A DNA stretch of 8,911 nucleotides from CAZFCK01 sp964517355 (GCA_964517355.1 CAZFCK010000205.1:1-8911), one strand, 5' to 3'; counted from the first letter of the stretch, positions 1-6,329 are shown. The notes: generated by a model not told the origin, from the letters alone. Translations and numbers: made by a program.

Positions 1-32
1 CTTTTCAAGCGTGAGATGCTCTAAAAGAAAAA

Positions 33-98
33 AGAATAAAGTCGCGGGCTTTCGCGCCCCCACGACGACCGGGGGAGGCCCCTGGACGCCGGAAAAAA
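33..98. repeat. Structured intergenic repeat, copy 1
   Basis: This 66-nt block matches 8106-8171 at 59 of 66 positions without gaps, while the flanking bases do not align well. It contains two hairpins. The first pairs 46-49 with 56-59 around a TTTCGC loop. The second is a longer stem: 69-75 pairs with 79-85 (one G-T pair), and outside a one-base mismatch 63-67 pairs with 87-91 with one A-C opposition, which becomes a G-U pair if the - strand is transcribed. A run of seven A follows at 93-99. Read on the - strand, the block starts after a T run and ends in a GC hairpin followed by a T-rich tail, so it could act as a terminator or a structured leader. The gene it belongs to lies outside the window. 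Function and strand are inferred. Confidence 0.75.
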
Positions 99-362
99 AC
101 CATGTGATTCTTATTTATTCTACAGATCCGAGATATTATGGAACGTTCTTTACCCAGAAAGTCAATTTGTGAATAATTAGTGCGAGAAGGGATACCTTTG
201 AGTCTGCAGCCGCCATCCGCAAGGCCTTACCGGTTAGTGAATTTAACAGTAGGATGGGTTAGCTTGGGGCTCCGCCCCAGCGCATTCTCGCCTTTGGAAA
301 AGGCTCACAACAAGGGATGAACGCCCTTCTGGGTCCGAGAGTATCATGCTTCAACGTGTTAA

Positions 363-368
363 TATAAT
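363..368 (+). promoter_or_regulatory. Candidate -10 box upstream of the GyrI-like gene
   Basis: A perfect TATAAT lies 198 bp before the ATG at 567. No recognisable TTGACA-like box sits 16-18 bp upstream, and there is no TG extension directly in front. If used, it would give a leader of nearly 200 nt containing both perfect hairpins. This rests on one hexamer in an AT-rich spot, so confidence is low. Confidence 0.25.
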
Positions 369-402
369 GATAAGTGGTGCCAGATAGATAGTTTTGGAGA
401 TT

Positions 403-432
403 CTTAAGAACCTTTTTCAAAAGGTTCTTAAG
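403..432 (+). terminator. Perfect 14-bp hairpin, possible terminator or attenuator
   Basis: CTTAAGAACCTTTT at 403-416 pairs perfectly with 419-432 across a 2-base loop. The stem carries its own T run in the 5' arm and A run in the 3' arm, but no T tract follows on either strand, so it is not a textbook intrinsic terminator. It could end transcription from upstream or shape the leader of the gene at 567. Confidence 0.45.
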
Positions 433-495
433 CCGCCGGGGCAGACCAGTATCATGTGCTTGAGAAAACAAAAGCCATCTGGCATGTTCCATGGT

Positions 496-520
496 GGCAA
501 GGCGCTTGTAGCGCCTTGCC
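496..520 (+). terminator. Perfect 11-bp GC hairpin just upstream of the GyrI-like gene
   Basis: GGCAAGGCGCT at 496-506 pairs perfectly with 510-520 around a TGT loop. It ends 46 bp before the ATG at 567 and 30 bp before the ribosome binding site. No T tract follows. It may be a leader hairpin or a weak rho-independent element. Which transcript carries it cannot be seen from the sequence. Confidence 0.4.
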
Positions 521-566
521 GAGGCTGAGCCGATCATACTTGTCTACGCCAAAGGAGCTGATTTAC

Positions 567-1040
567 ATGGACATTCGAGTGGAAAAAAGACCAGCCACAT
601 TTGTTGCGTTTTTCCGGGAAAAGGGGCCTTTCATGGAATCCACGATCAAGGCCTGGCAACGCATGGAGGCCTGGCTGGCCACAACGACCGTTGTCACTGA
701 AGATACTGAATTTATGGGCGTGATGCACGACAACCCCGAAACCACGCCTCCCGAAGAGTTGCGTTACGACGCCTGCATCACTGTGCCCAGCGATTTCGAA
801 TCCCCGGATAAAGCGGTGCAGGTGCAGGAATTGGCGGCCGGTGACTATGCCGTGACCGTCCATGTGGGGCCTTATGAAAAGCTTGGCGAAAGCTGGTACG
901 GCATGATGCCGTGGCTAAAATTGAACAATCGTGAAATGGCGTTGAAACCGTGTTTCGAGGTCTACCAGAATGATCCGCGCAACACGCCGCCTGAAGCCTT
1001 GCGCACAGCTCTTTATCTTCCTTTGAAGCCGCAGGCGTAA
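567..1040 (+). CDS. GyrI-like (SbmC family) small-molecule-binding protein
   Basis: This 157-aa protein consists of one stand-alone GyrI-like domain, the ligand-binding fold shared by E. coli SbmC/GyrI and the C-terminal halves of AraC-type regulators such as Rob. The length equals that of E. coli SbmC as I recall it. Family landmarks are visible: a DNPETTPPEELRYD segment followed by a TVP strand near residues 50-72, an ELAAGDYAV segment near 90-98, and KPCFEVYQNDP near 128-138. Known members buffer DNA gyrase against toxins such as microcin B17 or bind amphipathic compounds; which applies here is unknown. The reading frame stays open upstream to 456, but AAAGGAG at 551-557 lies about 9 bases before the ATG at 567, and the upstream residues do not look like protein. 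There is no DNA-binding domain. The next gene starts 19 bp downstream and is probably co-transcribed. Confidence 0.9.
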   Translation: MDIRVEKRPATFVAFFREKGPFMESTIKAWQRMEAWLATTTVVTEDTEFMGVMHDNPETTPPEELRYDACITVPSDFESPDKAVQVQELAAGDYAVTVHVGPYEKLGESWYGMMPWLKLNNREMALKPCFEVYQNDPRNTPPEALRTALYLPLKPQA

Positions 1041-1059
1041 GAATCTGGAGAGCGTATAA

Positions 1060-1500
1060 ATGACCGCCTTTGCTTTTTGTGTTTTGTTGTTTGTGGCCAA
1101 CCTGTTGGTTTGGCGGCATGCCGCAATCCTTTTGCCGTTGACCGGAGCGCTGGTGGTCGTTTCCGGGGTGCGTTTTCTCGTGCAGAGACGCAAAAAACGC
1201 TTTTTTTCTGCAAAACGGCCGCGCTTGCGTGTGGCAAAGAAGGAACGGGCGGCGCAGGATGTCGCGGATGTGGCCACCGCGGAGGGGAGGGAAGCGGTAA
1301 AGGAACTCTTTCCGGGCGGCAAAGGCCGGCAGGTCCACGCACAAGATAAAAAGACAGGCAAGCCCGAGGTGCGGCGGAAGGATGGAAATGTGATTTACGC
1401 CAGTTTTCCCTGTACGGACGAAGGCCGCCAGCGGGCCATGGAAGCTTTTAGTAAAGAAGGCCTGCCGGCTGATGAACAGGACAGACCTCCTCTGCAGTAG
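1060..1500 (+). CDS. Small basic membrane protein of unknown function
   Basis: I do not recognise a family for this 146-aa protein. The N-terminus has two adjacent hydrophobic segments, about residues 3-17 and 21-41, split by a short polar WRH stretch. A strongly basic patch follows (RRKKRFF near 43-49, then more Arg and Lys to about residue 62). This suggests a membrane hairpin with a cytoplasmic, highly charged C-terminal region of about 100 residues and no clear catalytic motif. The C-terminus contains DGNVIYASFPCTDEGRQRAM, which looks folded rather than disordered. GGAG at 1047-1050 sits 9 bases before the ATG. The 19-bp gap from the GyrI-like gene suggests an operon, and the hairpin at 1547-1578 probably ends it. 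Open frames on the opposite strand are less plausible because of this start site and spacing. Confidence 0.7.
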   Translation: MTAFAFCVLLFVANLLVWRHAAILLPLTGALVVVSGVRFLVQRRKKRFFSAKRPRLRVAKKERAAQDVADVATAEGREAVKELFPGGKGRQVHAQDKKTGKPEVRRKDGNVIYASFPCTDEGRQRAMEAFSKEGLPADEQDRPPLQ

Positions 1501-1546
1501 GGCACTGTGCCGCAATATATTTGATCAGCTTTCCGTAGGATTTTAC

Positions 1547-1578
1547 AGGGGGGAACCGATTGGACAGGGTTCCCCCCT
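1547..1578. terminator. Terminator hairpin between convergent genes
   Basis: AGGGGGGAACC at 1547-1557 pairs perfectly with 1568-1578, giving an 11-bp stem with a 10-base loop. It lies 46 bp after the + strand stop at 1500 and 19 bp after the - strand tupC stop, so it can serve both transcripts. There is no long T tract on either side. On the - strand the stem is followed only by GTAAAA, so termination there may rely on stem strength. Confidence 0.7.
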
Positions 1579-1597
1579 CACTCGTGGCGTGAAGAAA

Positions 1598-2257
1598 TCA
1601 TTTCTTCATAAGCCGTCCATGCTTGAGATAGACAATGGAGTCGCACACTTCGCCGAGCCAGTCGTGGTCGTGGCTGACGATGACCAGGCTTGCGCCCCAT
1701 TCCTGCTTTGCAAGGATTGACGCGCTTTTCACCCGTTCCGCGCTTTCTTCGTCAAGACTGGCCGTTGGTTCATCCAGGAGCAGCACTTGCGGTTTGAGCA
1801 CCAGGCGTTGAGCCAGGGCTACCCGTTGCGCTTCGCCCCCTGAAAGTTCATGCCAGGAACGGCGCCCGAAATTATCCGGATCGAGCCCAACCATCTGCAG
1901 CCCTTCACGAACGCGGGGCATGGCATTGTTTTCTCCCCGCAATTTAAGTCCATAGGCCACGTTGGCGAAGACTGAACGCTTGAGCAGGTAGGGTTCCTGC
2001 GTGAGCAGGGCGACCTTTTTTCGAAGAGCCGTAAGATGTTGTGCATCCTGGAGCTTTCGCCCCATAAAGAAAATTGTGCCTTCTTTGGGGTTTTCCAGAA
2101 AGGCGAGCATGCGCATCAATGTGCTTTTCCCACTGCCGTTGTGGCCTGCGAGGCCGGTGATAGCGCCTTGTTCGATGCAAAGGTGCTCCACATCGAGGGC
2201 CAGGCGCGCATTGTAGCGCTGCGTGATGTTTTTGATTTCGTAGACGGGCGTGTTCAT
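1598..2257 (-). CDS. tupC: Tungstate ABC transporter ATP-binding protein TupC
   Basis: This 219-aa ATPase powers tungstate import through TupB. The nucleotide-binding domain fills the protein: Walker A GHNGSGKST at 38-46, Q-loop Gln87, the LSGGEAQ signature at 138-144, Walker B VLLLDEP at 158-164 and the H-loop His196 in VSHDHD. The protein stops after the core ATPase and lacks the C-terminal TOBE domain found in ModC-type ATPases, which fits TupC. The frame is open upstream to 2416, but those codons overlap the 3' end of tupB. The ATG at 2257 starts a normal MNTPVYEIKN strand and lies 8 bp after the tupB stop. Its ribosome binding site is weak (GGAAG about 16 bases away), so translation may be coupled to tupB. 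The tungstate call rests on the neighbouring TupA. Confidence 0.95.
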   Translation of the reverse strand: MNTPVYEIKNITQRYNARLALDVEHLCIEQGAITGLAGHNGSGKSTLMRMLAFLENPKEGTIFFMGRKLQDAQHLTALRKKVALLTQEPYLLKRSVFANVAYGLKLRGENNAMPRVREGLQMVGLDPDNFGRRSWHELSGGEAQRVALAQRLVLKPQVLLLDEPTASLDEESAERVKSASILAKQEWGASLVIVSHDHDWLGEVCDSIVYLKHGRLMKK

Positions 2258-2265
2258 GGCGGCGG

Positions 2266-2961
2266 TTATCGTGCTTCCAGGCGGCGCAGGCTGGCCACGC
2301 TGAGGTTGACCACAAAGGCGACGAGCATCAGCACAAGGCCGAGGGCGATGCCCATGGCGAATTGTCCTTTGCCGGTTTCCAGGGCTATGGCGGTTGTGAT
2401 GGTGCGCGTATGCCACTTGATGTTGCCGCCGAGCATCATGGAAATGCCGATTTCGGAGACAATGCGGCCGTAAGCGGCCACACAGGCCAGCATCAGGCTG
2501 AAGCGCGCTTCCCAGAGTGTTGTCATGAAAACCTGGTACGGCGAGGCGCCGAGCGTCAGCAGGGTGTTCCTGAGCCGCTGATCCATGGCTTCAACGGCGT
2601 TGGCCGTGAGCGCGGTGACAATGGGCAAGCCCAGTAAAACCTGCCCCAGAGCCATGCCGGGAATGGTGAACAGCAGGTGGAAACCGCCCAAGGGGCCATG
2701 TCTGGTAATGAGCGCGTAGACCAAAAGACCGATGACGACGGTGGGGAACGAGAGCAGCGTGTCCACGAGCAGGCGGAGAGTTCGTTTGCCGGGAAAATTG
2801 GTGTGCCCCAGCAAAAAGCCGAGGGGCGCGCCCAGCAGCAGGCAACAGCATATGGACAAGGAGGAAACCCGGACAGTGACGCTGATTGCGGACCATGTTT
2901 CCGGATTGCCCCGGAACAGCAGCACAATGGCTTGCAGGAATCCATCGAGAATGAAATCCAT
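2266..2961 (-). CDS. tupB: Tungstate ABC transporter permease TupB
   Basis: This 231-aa inner-membrane permease forms the channel of the tungstate importer. It has about five hydrophobic segments (roughly residues 23-52, 62-86, 95-120, 155-178 and 203-225). The cytoplasmic coupling loop is visible as TLGASPYQVF near 136-145, followed by the WEARFSLM stretch, the place where molybdate and tungstate permeases contact the ATPase. The length is normal for TupB. AAGGA at 2975-2971 lies about 9 bases before the ATG, so the start is well supported. The preceding 102-bp gap from tupA holds a strong terminator-like hairpin whose T tract ends only 2-3 bases before this ribosome binding site, so expression of tupB and tupC may be lower than that of tupA. 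Confidence 0.95.
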   Translation of the reverse strand: MDFILDGFLQAIVLLFRGNPETWSAISVTVRVSSLSICCCLLLGAPLGFLLGHTNFPGKRTLRLLVDTLLSFPTVVIGLLVYALITRHGPLGGFHLLFTIPGMALGQVLLGLPIVTALTANAVEAMDQRLRNTLLTLGASPYQVFMTTLWEARFSLMLACVAAYGRIVSEIGISMMLGGNIKWHTRTITTAIALETGKGQFAMGIALGLVLMLVAFVVNLSVASLRRLEAR

Positions 2962-2977
2962 AGTACGTTTTCCTTGG

Positions 2978-3015
2978 AAAAAAACGCCGGGTCGGCCGGA
3001 AGCGGCCGGCCCGGC
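2978..3015 (-). terminator. Intra-operon intrinsic-terminator-like hairpin between tupA and tupB
   Basis: On the - strand, 3015-3003 pairs with 2998-2986 as a 13-bp, almost all-GC stem with one G-U pair and a 4-base CTTC loop. One base (G) follows, then seven T (2984-2978). This is a classical rho-independent terminator in shape, yet it sits inside an operon 48 bases after the tupA stop and directly before the tupB ribosome binding site. It probably works as a partial terminator or as an mRNA 3'-end stabiliser that raises binding-protein output relative to the membrane components. Confidence 0.85.
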
Positions 3016-3063
3016 TTCAATGCTGACTATATGAAACTGCGTGGGAACATCAAGAGGATGCGA

Positions 3064-3876
3064 TTATTTTGCGTTCGGGGTGAAGAGTTTTTTATCCAGC
3101 AATTTGAAATCGCCGATGAGTGTTTGGGTTTCAGGAGAGGCCAGCCAGTCGGAGAATTTTGTGGCCAGCTCGTATTTGGCTTCCGGGCAGTGGGCCGGGT
3201 CGATGGGAATCACCGAGTACTGGTTGAAGAGCGTGTTGTCGCCTTCCACGATGATCGTCAGGGCGGGGTTGCCGCCTTTATCGGCTTCATATTTAATGTA
3301 TGTGCCGCGGTCGGTCATCGTATAGCCGTTTTTCTCCTCAGCCATGATGATGGTTTTGATCATACCCTGGCCGCTTTGCACATACCAGGCTTCCTTGTCC
3401 GGGACATCCATGCCGGCGGCCGTCCACAGGCCGATTTCCTTTTTATGGGTGCCGGAATTGTCGCCGCGGCTGAGAAATACGGCCTTTTTATCGGCAATTG
3501 TCTTCATGGCGTCGACTACGGTCATGCCCGCGATGCCGGCAGGATCGTCCGCCGGACCGATGATTACGAAATCGTTATACATGATTTCGCGGCGATCTTT
3601 TCCGAATCCGGCCTCGACAAAGGCCTTCTCAGCGGCGGGCGCATGTACCAGCAGCACGTCCACATCGCAGTTCTCCCCCATTTTCAAGGCTTTGCCGGTG
3701 CCCACGGCGGTCCATTTCAGCTCTATGCCCGTGTCTTTCTGAAATTGGGGAGCCAGAACGTCCAGCAGACCGGTATTGTCGGTGCTCGTTGTGGTGGCCA
3801 TCATCAATGTTTCGGCGGACGCGGTTCCGGCGGTAAAAAATACGGCCAACAGCAGTAACGCAATGATTTTTCTCAT
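3064..3876 (-). CDS. tupA: Tungstate-binding periplasmic protein TupA
   Basis: This 270-aa substrate-binding protein captures tungstate in the periplasm and delivers it to TupBC. Residues 1-21 are a Sec signal peptide (MRKII, a hydrophobic core, then an ASA cleavage site before Glu22). The TupA hallmark TTTSTDNTG is at 28-36, where the Thr/Ser side chains and main-chain amides bind the oxyanion. SRGDNSGTHKKE at 136-147 and TDRGTY at 188-193 are also typical of the TupA/PstS-like fold and differ from ModA. The start at 3876 is preceded by GGAGGAATTACC, an excellent ribosome binding site; upstream in-frame codons to 3933 precede it and are not signal-like. It is the first gene of tupABC. The 5' region carries a perfect 7-bp inverted repeat at 4014-4031. 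Confidence 0.97.
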   Translation of the reverse strand: MRKIIALLLLAVFFTAGTASAETLMMATTTSTDNTGLLDVLAPQFQKDTGIELKWTAVGTGKALKMGENCDVDVLLVHAPAAEKAFVEAGFGKDRREIMYNDFVIIGPADDPAGIAGMTVVDAMKTIADKKAVFLSRGDNSGTHKKEIGLWTAAGMDVPDKEAWYVQSGQGMIKTIIMAEEKNGYTMTDRGTYIKYEADKGGNPALTIIVEGDNTLFNQYSVIPIDPAHCPEAKYELATKFSDWLASPETQTLIGDFKLLDKKLFTPNAK

Positions 3877-4044
3877 GGTAATTCCTCCAGTTAGACGATT
3901 ACGATGACGAGTTGTCCCTGGTTTAGAAAGCACTCTTTCCTTGTTGACGCATCAGGTCTTTGACAATGAAGTAACATAGCAAAACGGTGGAGTTTGAATA
4001 GTACAAAATGACGCAACACGGGAACGTGTTGTGATCATATGCGC
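3877..4044 (-). promoter_or_regulatory. tupA upstream regulatory region
   Basis: This region lies between the moeA terminator and the tupA start and must hold the tupABC promoter if the operon is transcribed on its own. I find no strong sigma-70 pair; TACTAT near 4002-3997 and TATGTT near 3978-3973 on the - strand are weak -10 candidates. The most ordered element is the inverted repeat at 4014-4031. In Desulfovibrio, tup genes are known to be repressed by the tungstate-responsive regulator TunR. I cannot confirm its motif from memory, and no tunR gene is in the window. Confidence 0.5.
4014..4031. promoter_or_regulatory. Inverted repeat, candidate operator of tupABC
   Basis: CAACACG (4014-4020) and CGTGTTG (4025-4031) form a perfect 7-bp inverted repeat with a GGAA spacer, about 140 bp upstream of the tupA ATG. 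The short spacer and lack of a T tract suit a dimeric repressor site better than a terminator. The assignment to a tungstate or molybdate regulator is inference. Confidence 0.4.
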
Positions 4045-4074
4045 GAGGGGAAAATCCCGACGGATTTTCCCCTC
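4045..4074 (-). terminator. Terminator hairpin of the moeA fusion gene
   Basis: GAGGGGAAAATCC (4045-4057) pairs perfectly with 4062-4074 around a CGAC loop, a 13-bp stem. It lies 70 bp beyond the moeA stop at 4145 and upstream of the tupA promoter region, so it probably insulates the two units. No T tract follows on the - strand, so it is imperfect as an intrinsic terminator. Confidence 0.65.
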
Positions 4075-4144
4075 TTAGTAGTGTACTATTGTTTCAGGAT
4101 ATTATGTTTTTGTAAATAAAAAAATGGGCGGTGGGAAGGGCAGG

Positions 4145-6076
4145 CTACGAAGACAGACCCTGGCCGGGGCGCATCTCTTTCCCGGTCAACGTGGTCTCGT
4201 AGCCGCCGAGTTTGGCTATGGCCTTTTGCAGGGAGGGCTTGTTGAGCAGGTAGAGCAACGCCGCAAGTTTGGAGTCCTGCACATCGGCGCGTATGATGAG
4301 GTCGTAGCGCTCTCGCGCCAGAGGCACGAAGTCGAGATCCAGGGCCTTTGCCGCGGCGTGGATGCCCAGGCCGCAGTGCGCCGCGCCGGTGAGCACGTTC
4401 ACCGCCACAGCCATATGGGTGAATTCCTCTTTGTCGTATCCTTGCAGGTCCGTGGGGCGCAGGCCGGCCTGACGCAAGTGGTGATCCAAGAGGATGCGCG
4501 TGCCGGCGCCGCGCTGACGGTTGATGAAGCGCAACCCCTTGCGGGCCACGTCTTCGAGGCCCTGGATGTTTTCGGGGTTTCCCTTGGCAACGATTATCCC
4601 TTGATGGCGTATGGCGAGATTGAAGACGCGCACAGGCACTTCGGCCATGTGTCGATGGATAAACGGGAAATTATAGTCGTTACTCTCAGGGTCGAAGAGA
4701 TGCGCGCCCGCCAGCAAGGTGGAGCCGTTGCGCAGGGCGGTCAATCCGCCCATGCTGCCCACGTGGGTGGAGGCTAGGCGGATGGGGTCTTCCTGCCCCA
4801 TAAGTTCGTTGGCCAACAGGTCCAATGTGTTGTCATGGCTGCCGATGATGACCAAGGTCTGTTCAAGGATTTCAGGAGGGCAGAGCAGTTCCGCGCGCAC
4901 GGCGGCCCCCTGTTCCAGGCCTTCGCTGTCCGGTGGAATCTGCGCCACGGCCTGGGCTTTGGTCAGCGTGGTGATCATGCCCGCGCCGCGGCTGAGCGGG
5001 GTGCCGAGAAAGCGATCCTCCACGCGCCCCACGGCGAGACGGAGCATTTCCCGCATGCCGGGGCGCGAAGGGGCCTTGCGGGTGAGTTCCACGGAAATGC
5101 TGTGGCGGCGGGGCAGCACGGTGCGCCCCAGCCAGGCCCCCAACGGTCCCACAAGTTCTTCAAAGCAGACCACGGCGCTCACGGGGTAGCCCGGCGCCCC
5201 GAGCAACAGTTTGCCGTTGGCCACCGCCACCAGCGATGGTTTGCCGGGCATAACGTTGATGCCGTGCACCAGCACAGAGCCGCAGCGTTCCATGACCTGG
5301 CGGGTGTAATCCTTGCTGCCTGCTGAAGATCCCGCGCCCATGACCACGATGTGGGCCTCGGATCGCAAGGCCTTTTCCACGGCGGCGGTCAGGGCTTCGA
5401 GGTCGTCGGGCACGGCTGGTTCGCTGTCCGCGATAAAGCCCCATTGGCGGGCGAGGGAGAGGAGCACCTGGGAGTTGCTTTCCACCACTTGCCCCGCTTT
5501 CGGGGTGGGGCGTTTCCGGAAGTCCAGGACCTCGTCACCCGTGGGGATGGAGTGGATGCGCACCCGCTCATACACGTCAATTTCCCAGATGCCGGCGGAG
5601 AGCAGAGCGCCCACGTCGTAGGCGCTGAGCAGTTGGTTTTGCGGCAAAAGCAGTTCCGTGGCCACGATGTCCTCGCCGATGCGGCGCACGTGTTGCCATG
5701 GAAACGCGGGACGTTCAATTTCAATATGCTCGCCATCTTCCTTAAGCACGTGCTCGATCATGATTACGGCGTCGGTGTCGGGTGGCAGGGGATTGCCGGT
5801 ATTCACCGCATGGCAGTTCCGCCCCTTGAGTAAAACGATGGGTGCGCCCTCGCGCGCGGCAAAGGTTTCCTTGGCCGTGACGGCATAGCCGTCCATGGCC
5901 GCGCTATGGAAGGTGGGTGAGGAGAGCCGTGCATAGACGGGAGCGGATGTCACACGTCCGGCGGCCTGCTCGGAGGGAATGGTTTCCACTTTGATGAGTT
6001 CCTGGCGTGAAACGGCGTCCTTGGCTGCGGCAAGAGCCTGTTCCACGGAAACCATGCTCAGATAAATATTACGCAT
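4145..6076 (-). CDS. moeA: MoeA-type molybdopterin molybdenumtransferase fused to a PBP-like domain
   Basis: This 643-aa protein has two parts. Residues 1 to about 400 are MoeA, which inserts molybdate (or tungstate) into adenylylated molybdopterin. MDGYAV is at 61-66 (Asp62 matches the catalytic region of E. coli MoeA), PTGDE at 178-182, a GAGSSAGSKDYT loop at 247-258, MPGKP at 276-280 and GAPGYPVSA at 293-301. The last loops differ from the E. coli versions (GG-VS and PGNPVSA). Residues about 405-630 form a periplasmic-binding-protein-like domain with ASTHVGSMGGL near 435-445 and RQRGAGTR at 520-527, a known MoeA partner in archaea and sulfate reducers. No signal peptide is present, so it is cytoplasmic. 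The frame is open to 6460, but upstream codons run into the preceding gene; CGGAG about 8 bases before 6076 supports this start. Location beside tupABC suggests tungsten use. Confidence 0.95.
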   Translation of the reverse strand: MRNIYLSMVSVEQALAAAKDAVSRQELIKVETIPSEQAAGRVTSAPVYARLSSPTFHSAAMDGYAVTAKETFAAREGAPIVLLKGRNCHAVNTGNPLPPDTDAVIMIEHVLKEDGEHIEIERPAFPWQHVRRIGEDIVATELLLPQNQLLSAYDVGALLSAGIWEIDVYERVRIHSIPTGDEVLDFRKRPTPKAGQVVESNSQVLLSLARQWGFIADSEPAVPDDLEALTAAVEKALRSEAHIVVMGAGSSAGSKDYTRQVMERCGSVLVHGINVMPGKPSLVAVANGKLLLGAPGYPVSAVVCFEELVGPLGAWLGRTVLPRRHSISVELTRKAPSRPGMREMLRLAVGRVEDRFLGTPLSRGAGMITTLTKAQAVAQIPPDSEGLEQGAAVRAELLCPPEILEQTLVIIGSHDNTLDLLANELMGQEDPIRLASTHVGSMGGLTALRNGSTLLAGAHLFDPESNDYNFPFIHRHMAEVPVRVFNLAIRHQGIIVAKGNPENIQGLEDVARKGLRFINRQRGAGTRILLDHHLRQAGLRPTDLQGYDKEEFTHMAVAVNVLTGAAHCGLGIHAAAKALDLDFVPLARERYDLIIRADVQDSKLAALLYLLNKPSLQKAIAKLGGYETTLTGKEMRPGQGLSS

Positions 6077-6229
6077 GAATAGCTCCGATGAATGTATACC
6101 ACGATGGCGGCGTATTTGTCGGTTCTCGTGCTTTTTTGGAAGTTTTGTAGCCGCTGCAAGTGCTTTTCCAAACATAAGGAATGAAATCAAGCTATTTTTT
6201 AGTAAGGCAAACTCATTCGGATACTGGGC

Positions 6230-6313
6230 TGCGTCTTTTCCCTCTGATTTGTTCGGGAAAATCCATGGAACATTCAGAGTCCGGCGATTGTTCCGCCAGG
6301 TCGGGAAGACGCA
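6230..6313 (-). ncRNA. Candidate three-way-junction RNA before moeA
   Basis: On the - strand three helices nest neatly. P1 pairs TGCGTCTT (6313-6306) with AAGACGCA (6237-6230), plus two further G-C pairs across an AA bulge. P2 pairs 6299-6294 with 6286-6281 (six pairs, one G-U) around a 7-base loop. P3 pairs 6279-6274 with 6247-6242 and, past a small internal loop, 6272-6268 with 6254-6250. The G-U in P2 would be an A-C mismatch on the other strand, which favours - strand transcription. It starts 16 bases after the kinase stop and ends 153 bases before the moeA ATG. A Moco/Tuco-type riboswitch, another riboswitch class or an mRNA-processing element are all possible. I do not recognise a known consensus. 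Confidence 0.45.
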
Positions 6314-6329
6314 GGCACAGACCTCGCGC

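Larger units (their letters stand above)
99..566. other. Gene-free stretch with several hairpins
   Basis: I see no convincing gene here. Apart from the perfect hairpins at 403-432 and 496-520, listed separately, it holds a short GC hairpin at 266-278 (GGGGC/GCCCC, loop TCC). It also has a perfect TATAAT hexamer at 363-368 on the + strand with no good -35 partner, and the 9-mer AGTATCATG twice (340-348 and 448-456). A - strand reading frame at 259-537 is open, but its sequence is low-complexity and runs through the hairpins, so I do not call it. It most likely carries the promoter and 5' leader of the + strand gene at 567. Confidence 0.5.

Noticed and set aside
137..257. Short + strand reading ending SAAAIRKALPVSEFNSRMG, suggestive of a protein C-terminus
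   Set aside because: A stop lies only about 29 codons upstream and I recognise no family; too short to call a gene fragment.
259..537. 92-aa open frame on the - strand
   Set aside because: It runs through three hairpins, lacks a convincing ribosome binding site and its composition is unlike a folded protein.
456..566. N-terminal extension of the GyrI-like protein
   Set aside because: The perfect hairpin at 496-520 lies in it, and a good ribosome binding site supports the ATG at 567.
1472..1720. 82-aa + strand frame across the 3' end of the small membrane protein gene and of tupC
   Set aside because: It overlaps two better-supported genes and the terminator between them.
2258..2416. 53-codon N-terminal extension of TupC
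   Set aside because: It overlaps the end of tupB in another frame and lacks ABC-ATPase sequence; the ATG at 2257 starts the domain.
2677..3858. 393-aa open frame on the + strand opposite tupA and tupB
   Set aside because: It is a shadow of the strongly supported tupA and tupB genes and crosses their intergenic terminator.
3945..4015. TGACGCA twice, 64 bp apart, upstream of tupA
   Set aside because: A repeated 7-mer in a region of this length is expected by chance nearly once; no support beyond that.
4124..5326. Long + strand open frames opposite the moeA gene
   Set aside because: They result from GC-rich codon bias of the real gene on the other strand.
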